Source: Hirudo medicinalis
Taxonomy: Eukaryota > Annelida > Clitellata > Hirudinida > Hirudinidae
Assembly (NCBI GenBank): GCA_011800805.1
Contig: MPNW01000628.1
Location: 1 to 37,500 of the forward strand
DNA length: 37,500 bases
Direction: 5' to 3'
The translations under genes and the position numbers were made by a program. This document shows, piece after piece, positions 13,736-24,332 of this stretch. The stretch's first letter is position 1, and each line of letters opens with the position of its first letter. Below the pieces are notes generated by a model. The model ran no database searches. It was not told the origin of the DNA and worked only from the letters and a program-made list of their open reading frames with translations.

Positions 13736-16268
13736 GCATTATTTCCATCTTTTATTTAAAGTTGAAATGACTTTATGATTCTTACAGATAATCAAGGAGA
13801 AGATCAACTTCAGTGACGTGAGACTACAGGAAATCATAATGAGTCCGACACTGGCGAAGATCATCGAGGACACCGAACACACGCTCAATGTCGCAGTTCC
13901 TTACGCTGCCCTCGAGTTGATGAAAGTAGTTTCTGAACTGCTGTCTTCAAATTTAACAGAGTTAACCAACAGCTTGGTTTGTTTTGAAATTTATCGAATC
14001 ATTGTTATTTTTAGGCAATTGTTAATTTATTTTGCTCTCAGATGCTATGTTTGAGATGCTTATGGTTTTTCACTTGCCAATTATTTCTGTTGACCTTACT
14101 AAATTTAATAACCAAATAAAATAAATAAATTCCGAATAATTCTAAATAATTCTTTCTTTTTGGTGATACAGAATTACTAATTTATCTTGCTTTATGTCAT
14201 ATCTCGATGGACCAATACATTTGGTGTAAATTATACCAATGGTTATAAAAATTGCAAATTAAGACCAATATTGTCGATACCAATGTCGATGCCATCATTA
14301 GTTTCTAATGCTGGTAAAGTTAGCAACCGTTTGCCAAACATTCTCAGACAAACACTCAAGAAGAAGATGAGCAGAGTGGAACTGAGAACTTCTGTCAAAT
14401 TCGAGCGAATTCCAATTATTTGAAGAGCAGAAGAAGCACTTTGAAGGAAGAGGTTATTTGGATTTTAAAAGACGATCGTTTGTTAATTACTCATTAATAA
14501 ATCATTTCATATCAAGTGATTAAACAAATTAATCGTATTAATCTAACCACTTTAAATTTTCACAATCACCACAGATAAAAGGGCTAACTGATGCTTTGTT
14601 GGAGAGTAGTTTCTTGAAAGCACCCAGGATGACAAGACCAACTTCTTCTGTCATTGGTATGGAGTATTCATGCTTCAAATTTTTGACTATTTATAACTCG
14701 ATTCAAAATCTTACAACTTAAAATATGGTCTTCATGTTCATGCATCATGAAAAGAATGTTGTTTGCAGGGAAATGAATTTATTTTGTTATGAGATCAACT
14801 TTGGCTGAATCCTGAGCTTGGGTGTATCTACCAACTAAATTAATGGGTTTTTTTTTGTTATTACTATTATTATTTTCCAAATAATTCTCTGAACAACTGT
14901 GGCTTGGTTGCATCAAAAATCACATAACAAAATGCAACCATGTTAATGTACCTACAATTTGTTTTGCATTACAGCCATTTCTATGGAAACAAATAATGGC
15001 TAATAATAACTATAGATGTAAAAAAATTACTAATATATTAACTTTATTATTAGGACTGTTACATACTTGATATAAACAATTTGAACATCTTTAAGATGGT
15101 TTGTGAAGTCCTCAGTAGTTTCATTTTCAGAGAGCCCAGGGTTCCTTTACCTCCCGACACTTTCCGATTCTCTCGAACATCTCAACCTGCAAAGACCGAA
15201 ACCACCAAAGAAACACAAGGCAACAGTTCCCATCCCAAAGATTGGAAGAGAAAACAACGAGTAAGTGATCGGTCATACTATAAACAAATTCATTCTTTGG
15301 CCTGACTTCATTTGAACCAGAAAGCTCCATCTTTGCAAATAATTGATGGCTTCTCAAGAGGGAGGGAATGATCGATCCTTTTCAGTGATTTCTGGACATT
15401 GATGAAGATAATTTAGCATGACAAACTGCTGCATTTGAAAAGCATCACTTATTCAAGACGCCTGTATGTGGACAGCAACTGTAGCAGTGCTCATGGGGAG
15501 GACGGACGTTTGGACACGATTTAAAGGATTTGAGGTGCTACCCAGGTGTCCTGACAAGTATTTCAGTCTAGAAAATGTACCACAACTACAATGATGTGGC
15601 TTAGCACTTGAAGCTCTCCCCACACAAATAACAAAATGCATTTTAAACCTCATTCCAAAATATTTTCTAAAACTTGAAGCATTATTACACCAACAAAGAA
15701 TAATCCTAATGTGTGATTGTAATGTACTGCCTGTTCTCACTTTCAGGTCAGATAAAACACCAAAACCTCTGCCAAGAAGGGTGTTATCAAAAGGTTTGTG
15801 CACCAACCTTGCATTGCTACAATGTGCATTGGAACTTGAAAATAAACATTCATAACATTGCATGCTTAAATTACAACAGAACCAAAACCAAGAGTAAAAG
15901 AACCAGGTGAATTGCAAGAGTGATAGCGATGACGACGGTGATGGCAACAAAAACATTCCTCTTTCGGCTCCATTCCTATGCAAGATTTCAATCAAGAATT
16001 TACATCAAGCACATTCTTGTTTTTCTCTGGTGATTTCATTAGGCCAATGTTTTTATAATACCTGCAAATGTGTTTTGCTTTTCTAAATGATGATATTTAT
16101 TTCTTTAGCTCATAGTTATTTCAGTGATTTTATTTTGTTTTAACAATTCTTATCGCAAATTGTTTATTTATTCGACAAAGACAAGAAAACCATTTTCAGC
16201 CTGATCAATTATTCGATGACTTTGATTTGCAAAACGAGCCAAAAGAACCACCACCTGCAAAGGTATGA
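6566..16268 (+). CDS. CARMIL: CARMIL (capping protein, Arp2/3 and myosin-I linker; LRRC16 family)
   Basis: About 28 exons: 6566-6581, 6998-7095, 7270-7317, 7412-7471, 7828-7943, 8498-8663, 9188-9261, 9496-9571, 9632-9720, 9811-9905, 10085-10287 (or from 10109), 10427-10504, 10632-10816, 11080-11234, 11317-11419, 11749-11803, 12055-12158, 12363-12524, 12797-12899, 12974-13057, 13133-13276, 13391-13513, 13606-13662, 13788-13976, 14324-14452, 14575-14656, 15131-15260, then 15386-15416 or 15747-15793, 15880-15906, 16186-16268. Phases fit at every junction, giving about 984 or 1026 residues. Order: N-terminal PH-like domain (to about 112), the diagnostic PCGSFSAAYRCTCDY and DVEAIYYLHDSKEFNFRDF segments, leucine-rich repeats, the GPAGACLLSKALQIN cap region, a helical dimerisation domain, and a capping-protein-interacting motif LEHLNLQRPKPPKKHKATVP near residue 946. 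CARMIL binds actin capping protein and weakens its hold on barbed ends. It is shorter than vertebrate CARMIL1, mainly in the proline-rich tail. Confidence 0.95.
8918..9012. repeat. Tandem repeat, about five 18-bp units
   Basis: Repeated ATTAATATTACTTGTATT units in the CARMIL intron before the exon at 9188. Near-identical units suggest recent slippage. Confidence 0.85.
10887..10925. repeat. (ATT)n microsatellite
   Basis: About 13 TTA/ATT units in the CARMIL intron between the exons at 10632 and 11080. Confidence 0.9.
11459..11740. repeat. Minisatellite of 26- and 29-bp units in a CARMIL intron
   Basis: About ten copies of TTATGTTGTTATTTTTATTA followed by AGAATA, with an extra ATA in the middle copies, so that 26-bp and 29-bp units alternate in blocks. 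It fills nearly all of the intron between the exons ending at 11419 and starting at 11749. Confidence 0.9.
13703..13735. repeat. (ATT)n microsatellite
   Basis: About eleven ATT units in the CARMIL intron between 13663 and 13787. Confidence 0.85.
15386..15416 (+). CDS. CARMIL: Alternative short terminal exon of CARMIL
   Basis: After the exon ending at 15260 (phase 2) an acceptor at 15384-15385 joins ten codons, DFWTLMKII, and a TAG. Joined to the upstream IGREN, this gives GRENNDDFWTLMK. That resembles the CARMIL-specific interaction (CSI) motif that follows the CPI motif in vertebrate CARMILs (VDEFF followed by basic residues). Skipping it and using 15747-15793, 15880-15906 and 16186-16268 is equally phase-consistent and gives a proline/lysine-rich tail ending LFDDFDLQNEPKEPPPAKV. 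Which form is used, or both, cannot be told from sequence. Confidence 0.55.
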
Positions 16269-16472
16269 ATACTGAACGCTGAAAACAACTCTGAACAAGT
16301 TCCGTGTAGATGATTTACATTGAACCCATCATCATCCAGTCGTCATTACACAAACACTTAGAGCAATGTTCTTGAAGTCTCACAAGCATCAAGTTAATGC
16401 AGAAAATGACTGAAATACTGAAAGGAAACTAAATGAAAAAATAATTGAAAAAATCCTTGGAAGAGATAAAGT

Positions 16473-16478
16473 AATAAA
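16473..16478 (+). terminator. AATAAA poly(A) signal of CARMIL
   Basis: Canonical signal about 205 nt after the distal stop at 16268, within an A-rich stretch and before the convergent DEGS1 stop at 16753. Confidence 0.55.
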
Positions 16479-16752
16479 AATAAAAATGACTCAAAATGAT
16501 TTAAAATTGAGACAAAATGAGCAGCAATCAGCAATTTGGCTTCATAAAACAGACCAACATTAAGTTTTGGTATTTGTTGTGATGGATTCAGGCTGGTGGA
16601 CCTTCATAACACCAAAATTTTAAATAATTGCAACCAAATACTTTGCATTTGAACATTTGACATATTCAAAGAAGAAAATTGGATGAAATGAACATTGGCT
16701 TGATAATACTTAGGTGACATGCAATTACAGAAAGACTACATCATGAGTACAC

Positions 16753-18119
16753 CTAATTCTCCTTCTCCAAATCCTCTGACTTAGAATTTTTTCTTTTCAT
16801 CCTGGCATAGGGTCCGATCTTTGGGTCCATGATGAAATCATAGATGACTTTTGACCACGATGTGTGACACGGAAGATTGTCATAAAATTCAGGAGCCAAC
16901 TTTTTTACCTTGTCAACAAAACCTACTTCATTAGAAGTGATGCACGAAGAATTACAAACTAACTCACTAACCAGTGGCAACTTGGAGCCTGGGATGTTCG
17001 GAAAGTCGTGATGTTCGTTGTGGTATCCCACATTGAAGGTGATTCTGTTGAGGCAGCCGTAGTAAGAATACGTTTCGTAGCCATCTTTGAAAACGTAGTG
17101 CTCGGAAATGAAGTGGCCAGCAAGAGGGTGTAGACCCATGGCAAGAAAAGTTCCAATTATGAGATAAGTTAGTGCCTTATAACCAAGGAAGTAGTAAATG
17201 AGGAAGTCAAAAAAAATTTGGTAAATGGAGTTGATCACCTCGAGGGAAGTGATTGGCTTTGGTCTTACAAAAAGTGGTCTTATTGCATAGAAAAATGGCT
17301 GCAATATAACCCAGACAAGCTTGGTTAAAGTGCAATTGAAAAATTTTGCTTCAAACTTAGTAGGTATGTCAACATCAAGAAGCTCATCTCCTTGATATCT
17401 ATGGTGTTCTAAATGGTACTTCTTAAACATGGTGGAATAGGGTATTCCAAGAATAGAATTACCAAAAATCCCAAGATATCTGTTTGCAGCTGGACGAGAA
17501 TGACCAAAAGCCATGTTGTGAGAAATTTCATGTATAGCCAAGGCCATGCTGTGGTTAATGACTCCTCCCCAACAATAGGCCAGAAAAACAACAAAAAACC
17601 AATGGACATCTTTGACCATGTATGCAGATATGATCTGTGTGAGCACCATGGCAACTACTTTGTACTTCAGTTGAGGATCATGACCCATCAGTTCTTTTAT
17701 TTCAGGATGCTTTTCTGAATAATTTTCAAAATTGTGCCTATAATTAATTAGTCGCAATAATTAATCAGTGGCACGGCTAAATAAACTCTGTTTATTCTGC
17801 TAAAACCTTTGATCCGGTTACATTCTAAGATGGTTTAACATTTAACCATATGCATACATGTTTGACTGCAAAGTAATTCATAAATTAAAAGTAAATTTAG
17901 AAAATGCGCATCGATAAGACAGAACTTAGTTATGGTAACTCGATGCGAGGAAACGGCGCTTAAGGACCAAACCGTAAAACCGAGCGTTTTAGCTCGATAT
18001 ATTCAGAAACTCATCTTTAAAGTAGAAAATAATGTACCTAAAATCTGCTTTCGTCTTGTTTTGTGCGGCTCTTCCGTATAAACCCAATCGAAGTCATTTC
18101 TACTAACTCTCTGCCCCAT
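16753..18119 (-). CDS. DEGS1: Sphingolipid delta-4 desaturase (dihydroceramide desaturase)
   Basis: Exons (minus): 18119-18038, 17714-16972 and 16908-16753, giving 326 residues (human DEGS1 has 323). The start MGQRVSR keeps the Gly-2 and Ser-6 of the N-myristoylation signal known in DEGS1, followed by [12 protein letters not shown]. The three histidine boxes that hold the di-iron centre are present: HEISH (89-93), HLEHH (128-132) and HNEHH (259-263), at the same numbers as in the human enzyme. Several hydrophobic membrane segments lie between them. The enzyme sits in the ER membrane and inserts the 4,5-trans double bond that turns dihydroceramide into ceramide. The exon 2 start at 17714 (G joined to AA gives Glu) restores [13 protein letters not shown] exactly. 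A frame beginning at 17757 is open but includes intron sequence. The 63-nt segment 16909-16971 is treated as an intron; see findings. Confidence 0.96.
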
Positions 18120-19131
18120 TCCGTCAAGACTAGTATAGATCACCAATCGTCAAGTGGGAAGATCCAGATATTAAAAGTGGGTCTTATGACTAAGTGATGG
18201 ATATTATTACATTTTTTCCCATTGATTCAAATATTTTATTAATATTAAATTTTTTATTTACTAGAAAATTGTATTGATTTTATTAATCAAACCAAAAATC
18301 AAAATCTACTTGGAACTTTGAGGCACTTAACCTCATACTGGAGTAACTTAGAATGCTGCCGGATATTAAGTAGGGTTTATGTGCAGATACGCCAGCGTTT
18401 GGAAATATTTTTTTTTTAAATGTGGTCGGAATACTTGATCAACGTAGTAATACACATTGTCTGTTCTAGCAAGGGATTTACTTTCAATCTATTCTCCCTC
18501 TTCCGGATGACCAATATGACGAAACCAGACCTCCCGAAAATGAACTGCAAACCGCACAAAATAATCTTTGTGTAATGATCAACTCCGAAACATCCTGGCA
18601 GAGCTGGCTGGCTTTCTTTAGTCGTCAACGTCTCAAAACTCACCTCCCAAAGTCAAGAGTACTGAAGAGTAATGGTAAAACCAGGGCGATGGCAAGTCAA
18701 GGGGCAGCTACCCACATTATGAAAGGTGTAAAGAGAGTAGTTATGCTCCCGTCCATAAACTAGGGTTTGCTTGGTTTTGATGGCTTAACTCAAAAAACTC
18801 ATAAAACCAATGATAAATTAAACCGTCAATACACATTCCCTCCCAGAAAATGTTTCAGCACCAAGAATACAAGCTGACATAAAGAATAGAATTTTAAATA
18901 GAATAATACTCTTAAATTGAATGTGCATAAATATACAATTTAACCAAAATACATTAAGTGTTATGTCTATCAGTGATAGCCTATCATTCTGATTAGGTTT
19001 TAGGAGCTCACCTTACATCACAGTGACAATTATTACTGCTGCACCAACATATTTCATGTAATTGAGAGAAAATAGAACAATTTGATTCTCAATATTTCAA
19101 ACAAAAAAAAAGACTATATCAAAAATTAAGA
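18120..19131. other. Intergenic region with a doubtful interrupted membrane-protein frame
   Basis: At about 18622-18756 on the minus strand a frame reads MDGSITTLFTPFIMWVAAP, a TGA, then LAIALVLPLLFSTLDFG before a perfect GTGAGT donor. Further on (18416-18600, minus) another frame contains a hydrophobic run followed by RKREN. The pieces do not join in phase and I do not recognise a family, so this may be a pseudogene or chance. The remainder holds the presumed DEGS1 5' flank and nothing identifiable. Confidence 0.25.
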
Positions 19132-22100
19132 CTATTTCCTAAAGTACTTTCTTGACTTTTTTGGCCTCGCACCAGAATGAGACTGAGAAAAAGGTGGCGA
19201 ACTTGGGGGTGAGTCTGGTGACGGGTGTCTCTCATCACTGGATGTACTCAAAACTTTGGGAGTGAAACATTTTTTGTGACTGCAAACAACTCGACTCACA
19301 GGACAGGACTTGAAGGTTCCGTCCGGTTCATCCGGAGAGCAATCCGAGCGATGTCGAGATCCGGAAGAGATCTTTGGATCGCACTTGGTACAAGAGTTAT
19401 AAAAAGTATTCGAAGACCCCAAATCGTCCAGACTGCCATAGTCGTAACCACCGCAGGCACCACCTTCGGATAACCTCGATGACCTGGAGCCATCCTCGTT
19501 GTGGAAATGGTAGTGGTGGTGGTTGGTAAGACTGTGGTTCATATCATCTGCATATCTCCTCCAAGATGGTCCATCTCGTTTCAAGTGTTCGGTCGGAAGT
19601 CTGTAGAGTTCATCAAATTCGGAACTTGTGAGTTTGCATCCCATTTCATCAAAGTCGTTGCTTTCTTCCTTGGATTTGCAATTCAAGTGCTTCTTGTGCA
19701 TGTAGCAACTAATTTAAACAAAATTACTACTGATAATAATAATCAAAATAAAATTTATTATGAGTTTACCTTAACTCAAATGGATTCAAAGGAATATCAA
19801 GCAACATACCCACTCCACAACCTTTCCCTTTTCTCAGTCTCGATCTGCTCCAACAACAGCTTTCTTCCACATGAAATCCATGCACCATCTGCATCTTCTG
19901 ACTTCTTCAGATCATTTTCCTCCTTACTTGGCCTTGCATCATCCTTGTCATTCGCAGAGCCCTTTAGAGGCGGCCTTACCTCAGGTTCGCGGCTTTGAAT
20001 TCCATGTGCTGCCAGGAACTTTTCCACTTCCCATCTGGCCTGTTCCTCGAATACATCGACGTAGGTATGCGTCTTGGTTTCCTCTTCGATCTTGTCAACA
20101 CAAAAATTGTGTTGCATATTCTGAAGGAATGAAGAGACCTGGTAGGATCTTTGCAATCCCAGGTCAGGTTCAGCATTCTTCAAGTTTTTGTTACAACCTG
20201 GAGCTACCGATTGATCGACAGCAGTCCTAAAATGCCTTAAAGCTTCCACGATGCCGTTGATTTCGGCATCTTCTTTCAACTTTTCATCGGTTATTTCCGC
20301 AGCCTCCTTTTCACTGTCCGACCCAGAAATGTGCTTGTGTTGAAGTTCTTTGGCAGATGGTCGACAGGAGACACTGTTGACGCTGTTGCAACTGCTGCTG
20401 GATGAGATGCTCATAAGACTGCTATTCCAGACCTTTTCCACAAGGGCAGACGAAAAGACTTGCATCGTCTCACTCGTGCAGGATGGCGACCCCCTAAAAT
20501 TCCTTCCAAATTGTCCACTCATGCTTTTAGGCAGAGGACTCGATCGAAGCAAGTCCATTATGTTCGGGGAAGGAGTTCTGACGCTGGGAGGAGAGTTTCT
20601 CTCCAGGTTGTTTCGAAAGTTGTTCAGTGCCACCCTGTCTCCATTCTGAACCATGGCGTCGACATTCAAAATGTCATCCATGGAGAAAGAACAGCACAAC
20701 AGCTTTTCATTGTTGCTTCTCAACTGCAACATTCTTTCCTGAAATTGCCTCTTGCATTTCAATACACCAAAGGCTATGATCAACATTACCTTATAGCTTA
20801 CCTGCTCCAGAAGCTGCAAAACATCATCATTCATGGATGGCTCATCCTCGGGAGAATGGTACTCGGAAAAGAAGGAATGGGAGAGTGCATCTTCTGCGCT
20901 CACTCTCTGCTCAGCGTCAAATGCCAGCATGGACTCCAGTAATGATACAACTGCAATTTAAGACAACTGTTAAACTGAATTTCCACTGAATTGCCAATAA
21001 CATCTTACTCATTGAGTCCCAGTAAGAAAAGAGCATTCTTATTGGCTGGCGAGGTTTTAGTGGATGATTTTTCAACATTTTGTTGGGTATAATTTTAAAG
21101 ACTTGAGACCAGTCATCCTCGCTGAGATAAATGGCTTCGGTTATTTTTAACAGCACGTCTTGGGCACTCGATCCTGCAACGACGCGAACGAAATTCATTT
21201 CCCGAGAAATACTCGAAAACTCGAACGGACCTCGAAACATCTTCCTTCTCAGCAACATCTCGACCAGGATGCAACCTGCACTCCACATGTCGGTGGATGT
21301 CGTGTCGCTTCCCAGTTTCATCAACTTTTCAGGAGAGCAGTAACACAGACCCAGCTCGGTGTTCAAATACTGAAAGTAATCGAGCAACTGTGAATGAAAC
21401 AGTCAATGCCATGCCTTTCCAACATGAAGTCTGATTGGTTGAAAACTATTAAAGTAATCAATAAAATCAAGTTTTCACCCTTGAAGGGTACAAATTTTAA
21501 CATGAGCTTTCAAAATAATACAATACATATATAATGTAATACATATTGCAAAAAACATCCAAAAGTGAAACATGTTGTACAAGCTGACAAGGAGCTATTA
21601 ATCCAGACACAAAAATTGCATTGATTCTCTCAGCAGTGCTGCAGAACCTCATCCAAAAACAATGTTTTTGAGGGCTTCTAAAATCAACAGAGGCATCCCA
21701 TTGGGAAACAGCCAATATTGCATAGTAGAAGGTGTGTAGGAGCTGTATTTCAATATGTTTGAAAAAATATCACTCAAATGCAAGATAATTAGTCCTATGT
21801 TGTGAAAGATTATAAAAATTTCATATTAGACAACGTGTTACATACAACTATATTTCTAATTAATGGATTCAAGCTTCACAAAAAGATGCTCATTCTTGAG
21901 ACCAGTGTTTATTCTTACTTTCAACTCCCCAAACCAAATTCTTCCCTATGTCTCTGCTAACAACCAATACAACCCTATTTATGTTATTTAATCCTCAAAA
22001 ATTCTAAAATCAACATAAAGGATGCAAAGGCTAAATTCAATGCATGAATCAATAAATATAATGCTTGCTTATCCTCATCATGAAATTTACTGGATCTGTA

Positions 22101-22888
22101 CATAAGATGAGTTTAGCAGTGCACCCAAATAGCTTCTAGTAAAAGAAACATTCCTTAGGCCCTAAATTCAAAATATATTCGGAGAATATCGTGTCACAAT
22201 AAAAACTAATTTTGCTAGAAATTATTGCTTGCAAAACCTATATGTTAAAATGATGATATAGGTTAAAATGTTAAAATGATGATTGCAGAAATTAAATTCT
22301 CTGGTAACCCCAAATGTCTGGCAAATTGGATTTAAAATACTTCACAAATATGACAAGAAAAATCATTAAGGTTAGTATTACTTCATCCCTCATCTGTAAA
22401 CCAGATATCTTCAGGAGGAGGTCGTGGCAATTTATGAGTATATTGGAAGGATTCAAGCTACCGTGACACAAATTAGCCGAATGCAGATACTTGAGTCCTC
22501 TGACGATTTGGTAAGCAAACAAAGTTGCGTGGCTAAATGTCATCTGATCACTGTACATGACATGTTCCAGGTGGGTGTCGAGAATTTCAGAAACTATGTA
22601 CGTAGAGTCATCAAGAGATGAGGTCACAAGATCATAGAATGATGCTATGTTGTCGTGGTTAAACCTTCTGATCAACTCTACTTCCGTTAGAACCTCTTTC
22701 GTTAATGGCTCTGCCAGACGGTGGATAAGTACTTCTGCGCATAACAGATTATCGAATGCCGAAAAATATATCACATGTCCCTCAGAGCTAAACAATTCGG
22801 GCACAATATTTTTAAATCTAGACTCCTTTCGTTCAGGAACAATCTTTTCATTCAATCCCTTCTTGAAGCTTTTACGACTTAAATCCAT
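19132..22888 (-). CDS. ERK3/ERK4 (MAPK6/MAPK4)-like protein kinase homologue lacking catalytic residues (pseudokinase)
   Basis: Five exons (minus): 22888-22382, 21387-21009, 20950-20802, 20750-19810, 19708-19132, giving 850 residues. The kinase fold spans about 30-345. Resemblance to ERK3/4 is clear in FSAFDN, RRFNHDNI, RGLKYLHSANL, PSNILINCHDLLLKI, YCSPEKL, DMWSAGCILVEML and the C-lobe stretch from SEDDWSQVFKIIP to DALSHSFF. The catalytic set is gone. The VAIK lysine is His-56 (VLIHRL). HRDLKPAN is HGSLNPSN (142-149), so the catalytic Asp is Ser-144. The DFG is deleted (KIGDFGLAR becomes KISGLQ). The Gly-rich loop is degenerate and the activation-loop SEG is NTE. The alpha-C Glu (69) and helix-F Asp (202) remain. 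A tail of about 500 residues, Ser-rich with Cys/His clusters near the end, matches nothing I know. The 51-nt segment 20751-20801 is read as an intron. Intact splicing over five exons argues against a dead gene. Confidence 0.85.
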
Positions 22889-24332
22889 TGCCAGTTTCTA
22901 ACCGATCAACAATATTTTTAATCGGGTGCAAAACCCAACTAAATCCTGTTAACCAGAAATTGCTTCACCGAGAAAACAAACAGAACACCCTCGAAATGAA
23001 TGGAGAACGAGATACGATGTCTATTTCAGGTCATTTTCAAATAATCCATAACTGATCGAAATTTTGTTCGAATTAACTTGCACGATTTTATTTAAAATAT
23101 AAAAGCGTCCTTTACCCTTGAAATAAGTTTCATTATTTCCCGACAAATATTCTATCGCATGGAATTTTACCAATCTGGAAGATAACTAAGTAAAAAGTAT
23201 TCAGCACGAATTTGTGGGCTTTTACAAGTGCCGTTGGAAGACTTACATATAATAAATAACCATGCCAATGAAGTGCATTAATTTATCTAGAATTCTACTT
23301 GACTTTGCGTGGTTCACGCTGTTGTTATTGAAATAGTACGCAGTTCAATGCACTCATATACATAAATATTATTTTCTTTTCTTGGCGACAACATTTAATA
23401 ATAAAATGTCCACGAGAGTGAACGCATTTAAAACTTAGACCAAATCAGGTCAAGTCGATCCAATTTTACAACACAAAGATGAATATTATACGATTAATTT
23501 TACCAATAAAACCTGGGAGAGACAATTCCATAAAAAAAACTATGCATATAATCTGCGCATGACCAAGTAAAAAAATAACAATCATATCAAACTTATCTCA
23601 ATAACATATCAAAATAAATATATCGATATGCTGTTGAGAAATCAAAAGAATCCCGGAAGCAAAATCAAAAGATAGATTTTTCTACCGATCATTCAGATGA
23701 AAACCCATCAAATAGTTTACGTTACTCCAATTACACTTAATTAGACAATTGTATGTTTACAGACTTCTTTGTTGCACCGTTAAACAGCTAATTGCATAAT
23801 CGATTTATATGCTAATCATAGATATTTTTTTTTAATTTGAATAAAGTCAGCCCGAACATTTAATGTTATCATATCATCTTGTCAATTAGCATTTCAACGA
23901 AATGAGTTCATGTTAGAGACAGCCAAAACATATCAGTATAAAAATTCCGCTACCTGTCCACATATGATTGATGTTTACCTGTATAATACCTGAAGTGGTT
24001 CAAGTTATGTAATAAGTGACAAATTTAATGGACTAAAGATAATCTTTTAAAAATTTTTTAAAATGTAACAAATGGCAAAAGTTCTCATACTTAGAGAATT
24101 TAGAGAATAACATCTAAAAGTAACGGCACTTTAATGAGAAATGTTTATTTTTGTTACAACATTTTTATAATCTTCTATTTGTAACTCACCTGTGGAGCTA
24201 ACCTATTTGCATAGGATAATTAATAATTAATTATTTCCTACTTACCTTTGAGTAAAGTTATAATAAAGTTAACCTTGTAATAAAATAGAAAAATTTAGTG
24301 AGGCGTTTCAAACGATTGTGTTTGAATTCAAA
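22889..24332. other. Divergent intergenic region between the pseudokinase and forkhead genes
   Basis: The two genes are transcribed away from each other, so both promoters should lie in this 1.4 kb. The sequence is AT-rich with no exon-like frame and no element I can assign with confidence. Confidence 0.5.

Noticed and set aside
15453..15995. 180-residue minus-strand open frame
   Set aside because: No recognisable domain, and it overlaps small plus-strand CARMIL exons with matching phases.
17715..17757. Upstream ATG giving DEGS1 a start [10 protein letters not shown]
   Set aside because: This is the end of intron 1; the exon at 18119-18038 encodes the conserved MG-x-x-VSR N-terminus and joins at 17714 with the exact family spacing.
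20460..20942. 160-residue plus-strand open frame
   Set aside because: Antisense shadow of the pseudokinase exons 3 and 4, which encode the conserved kinase end and its tail.
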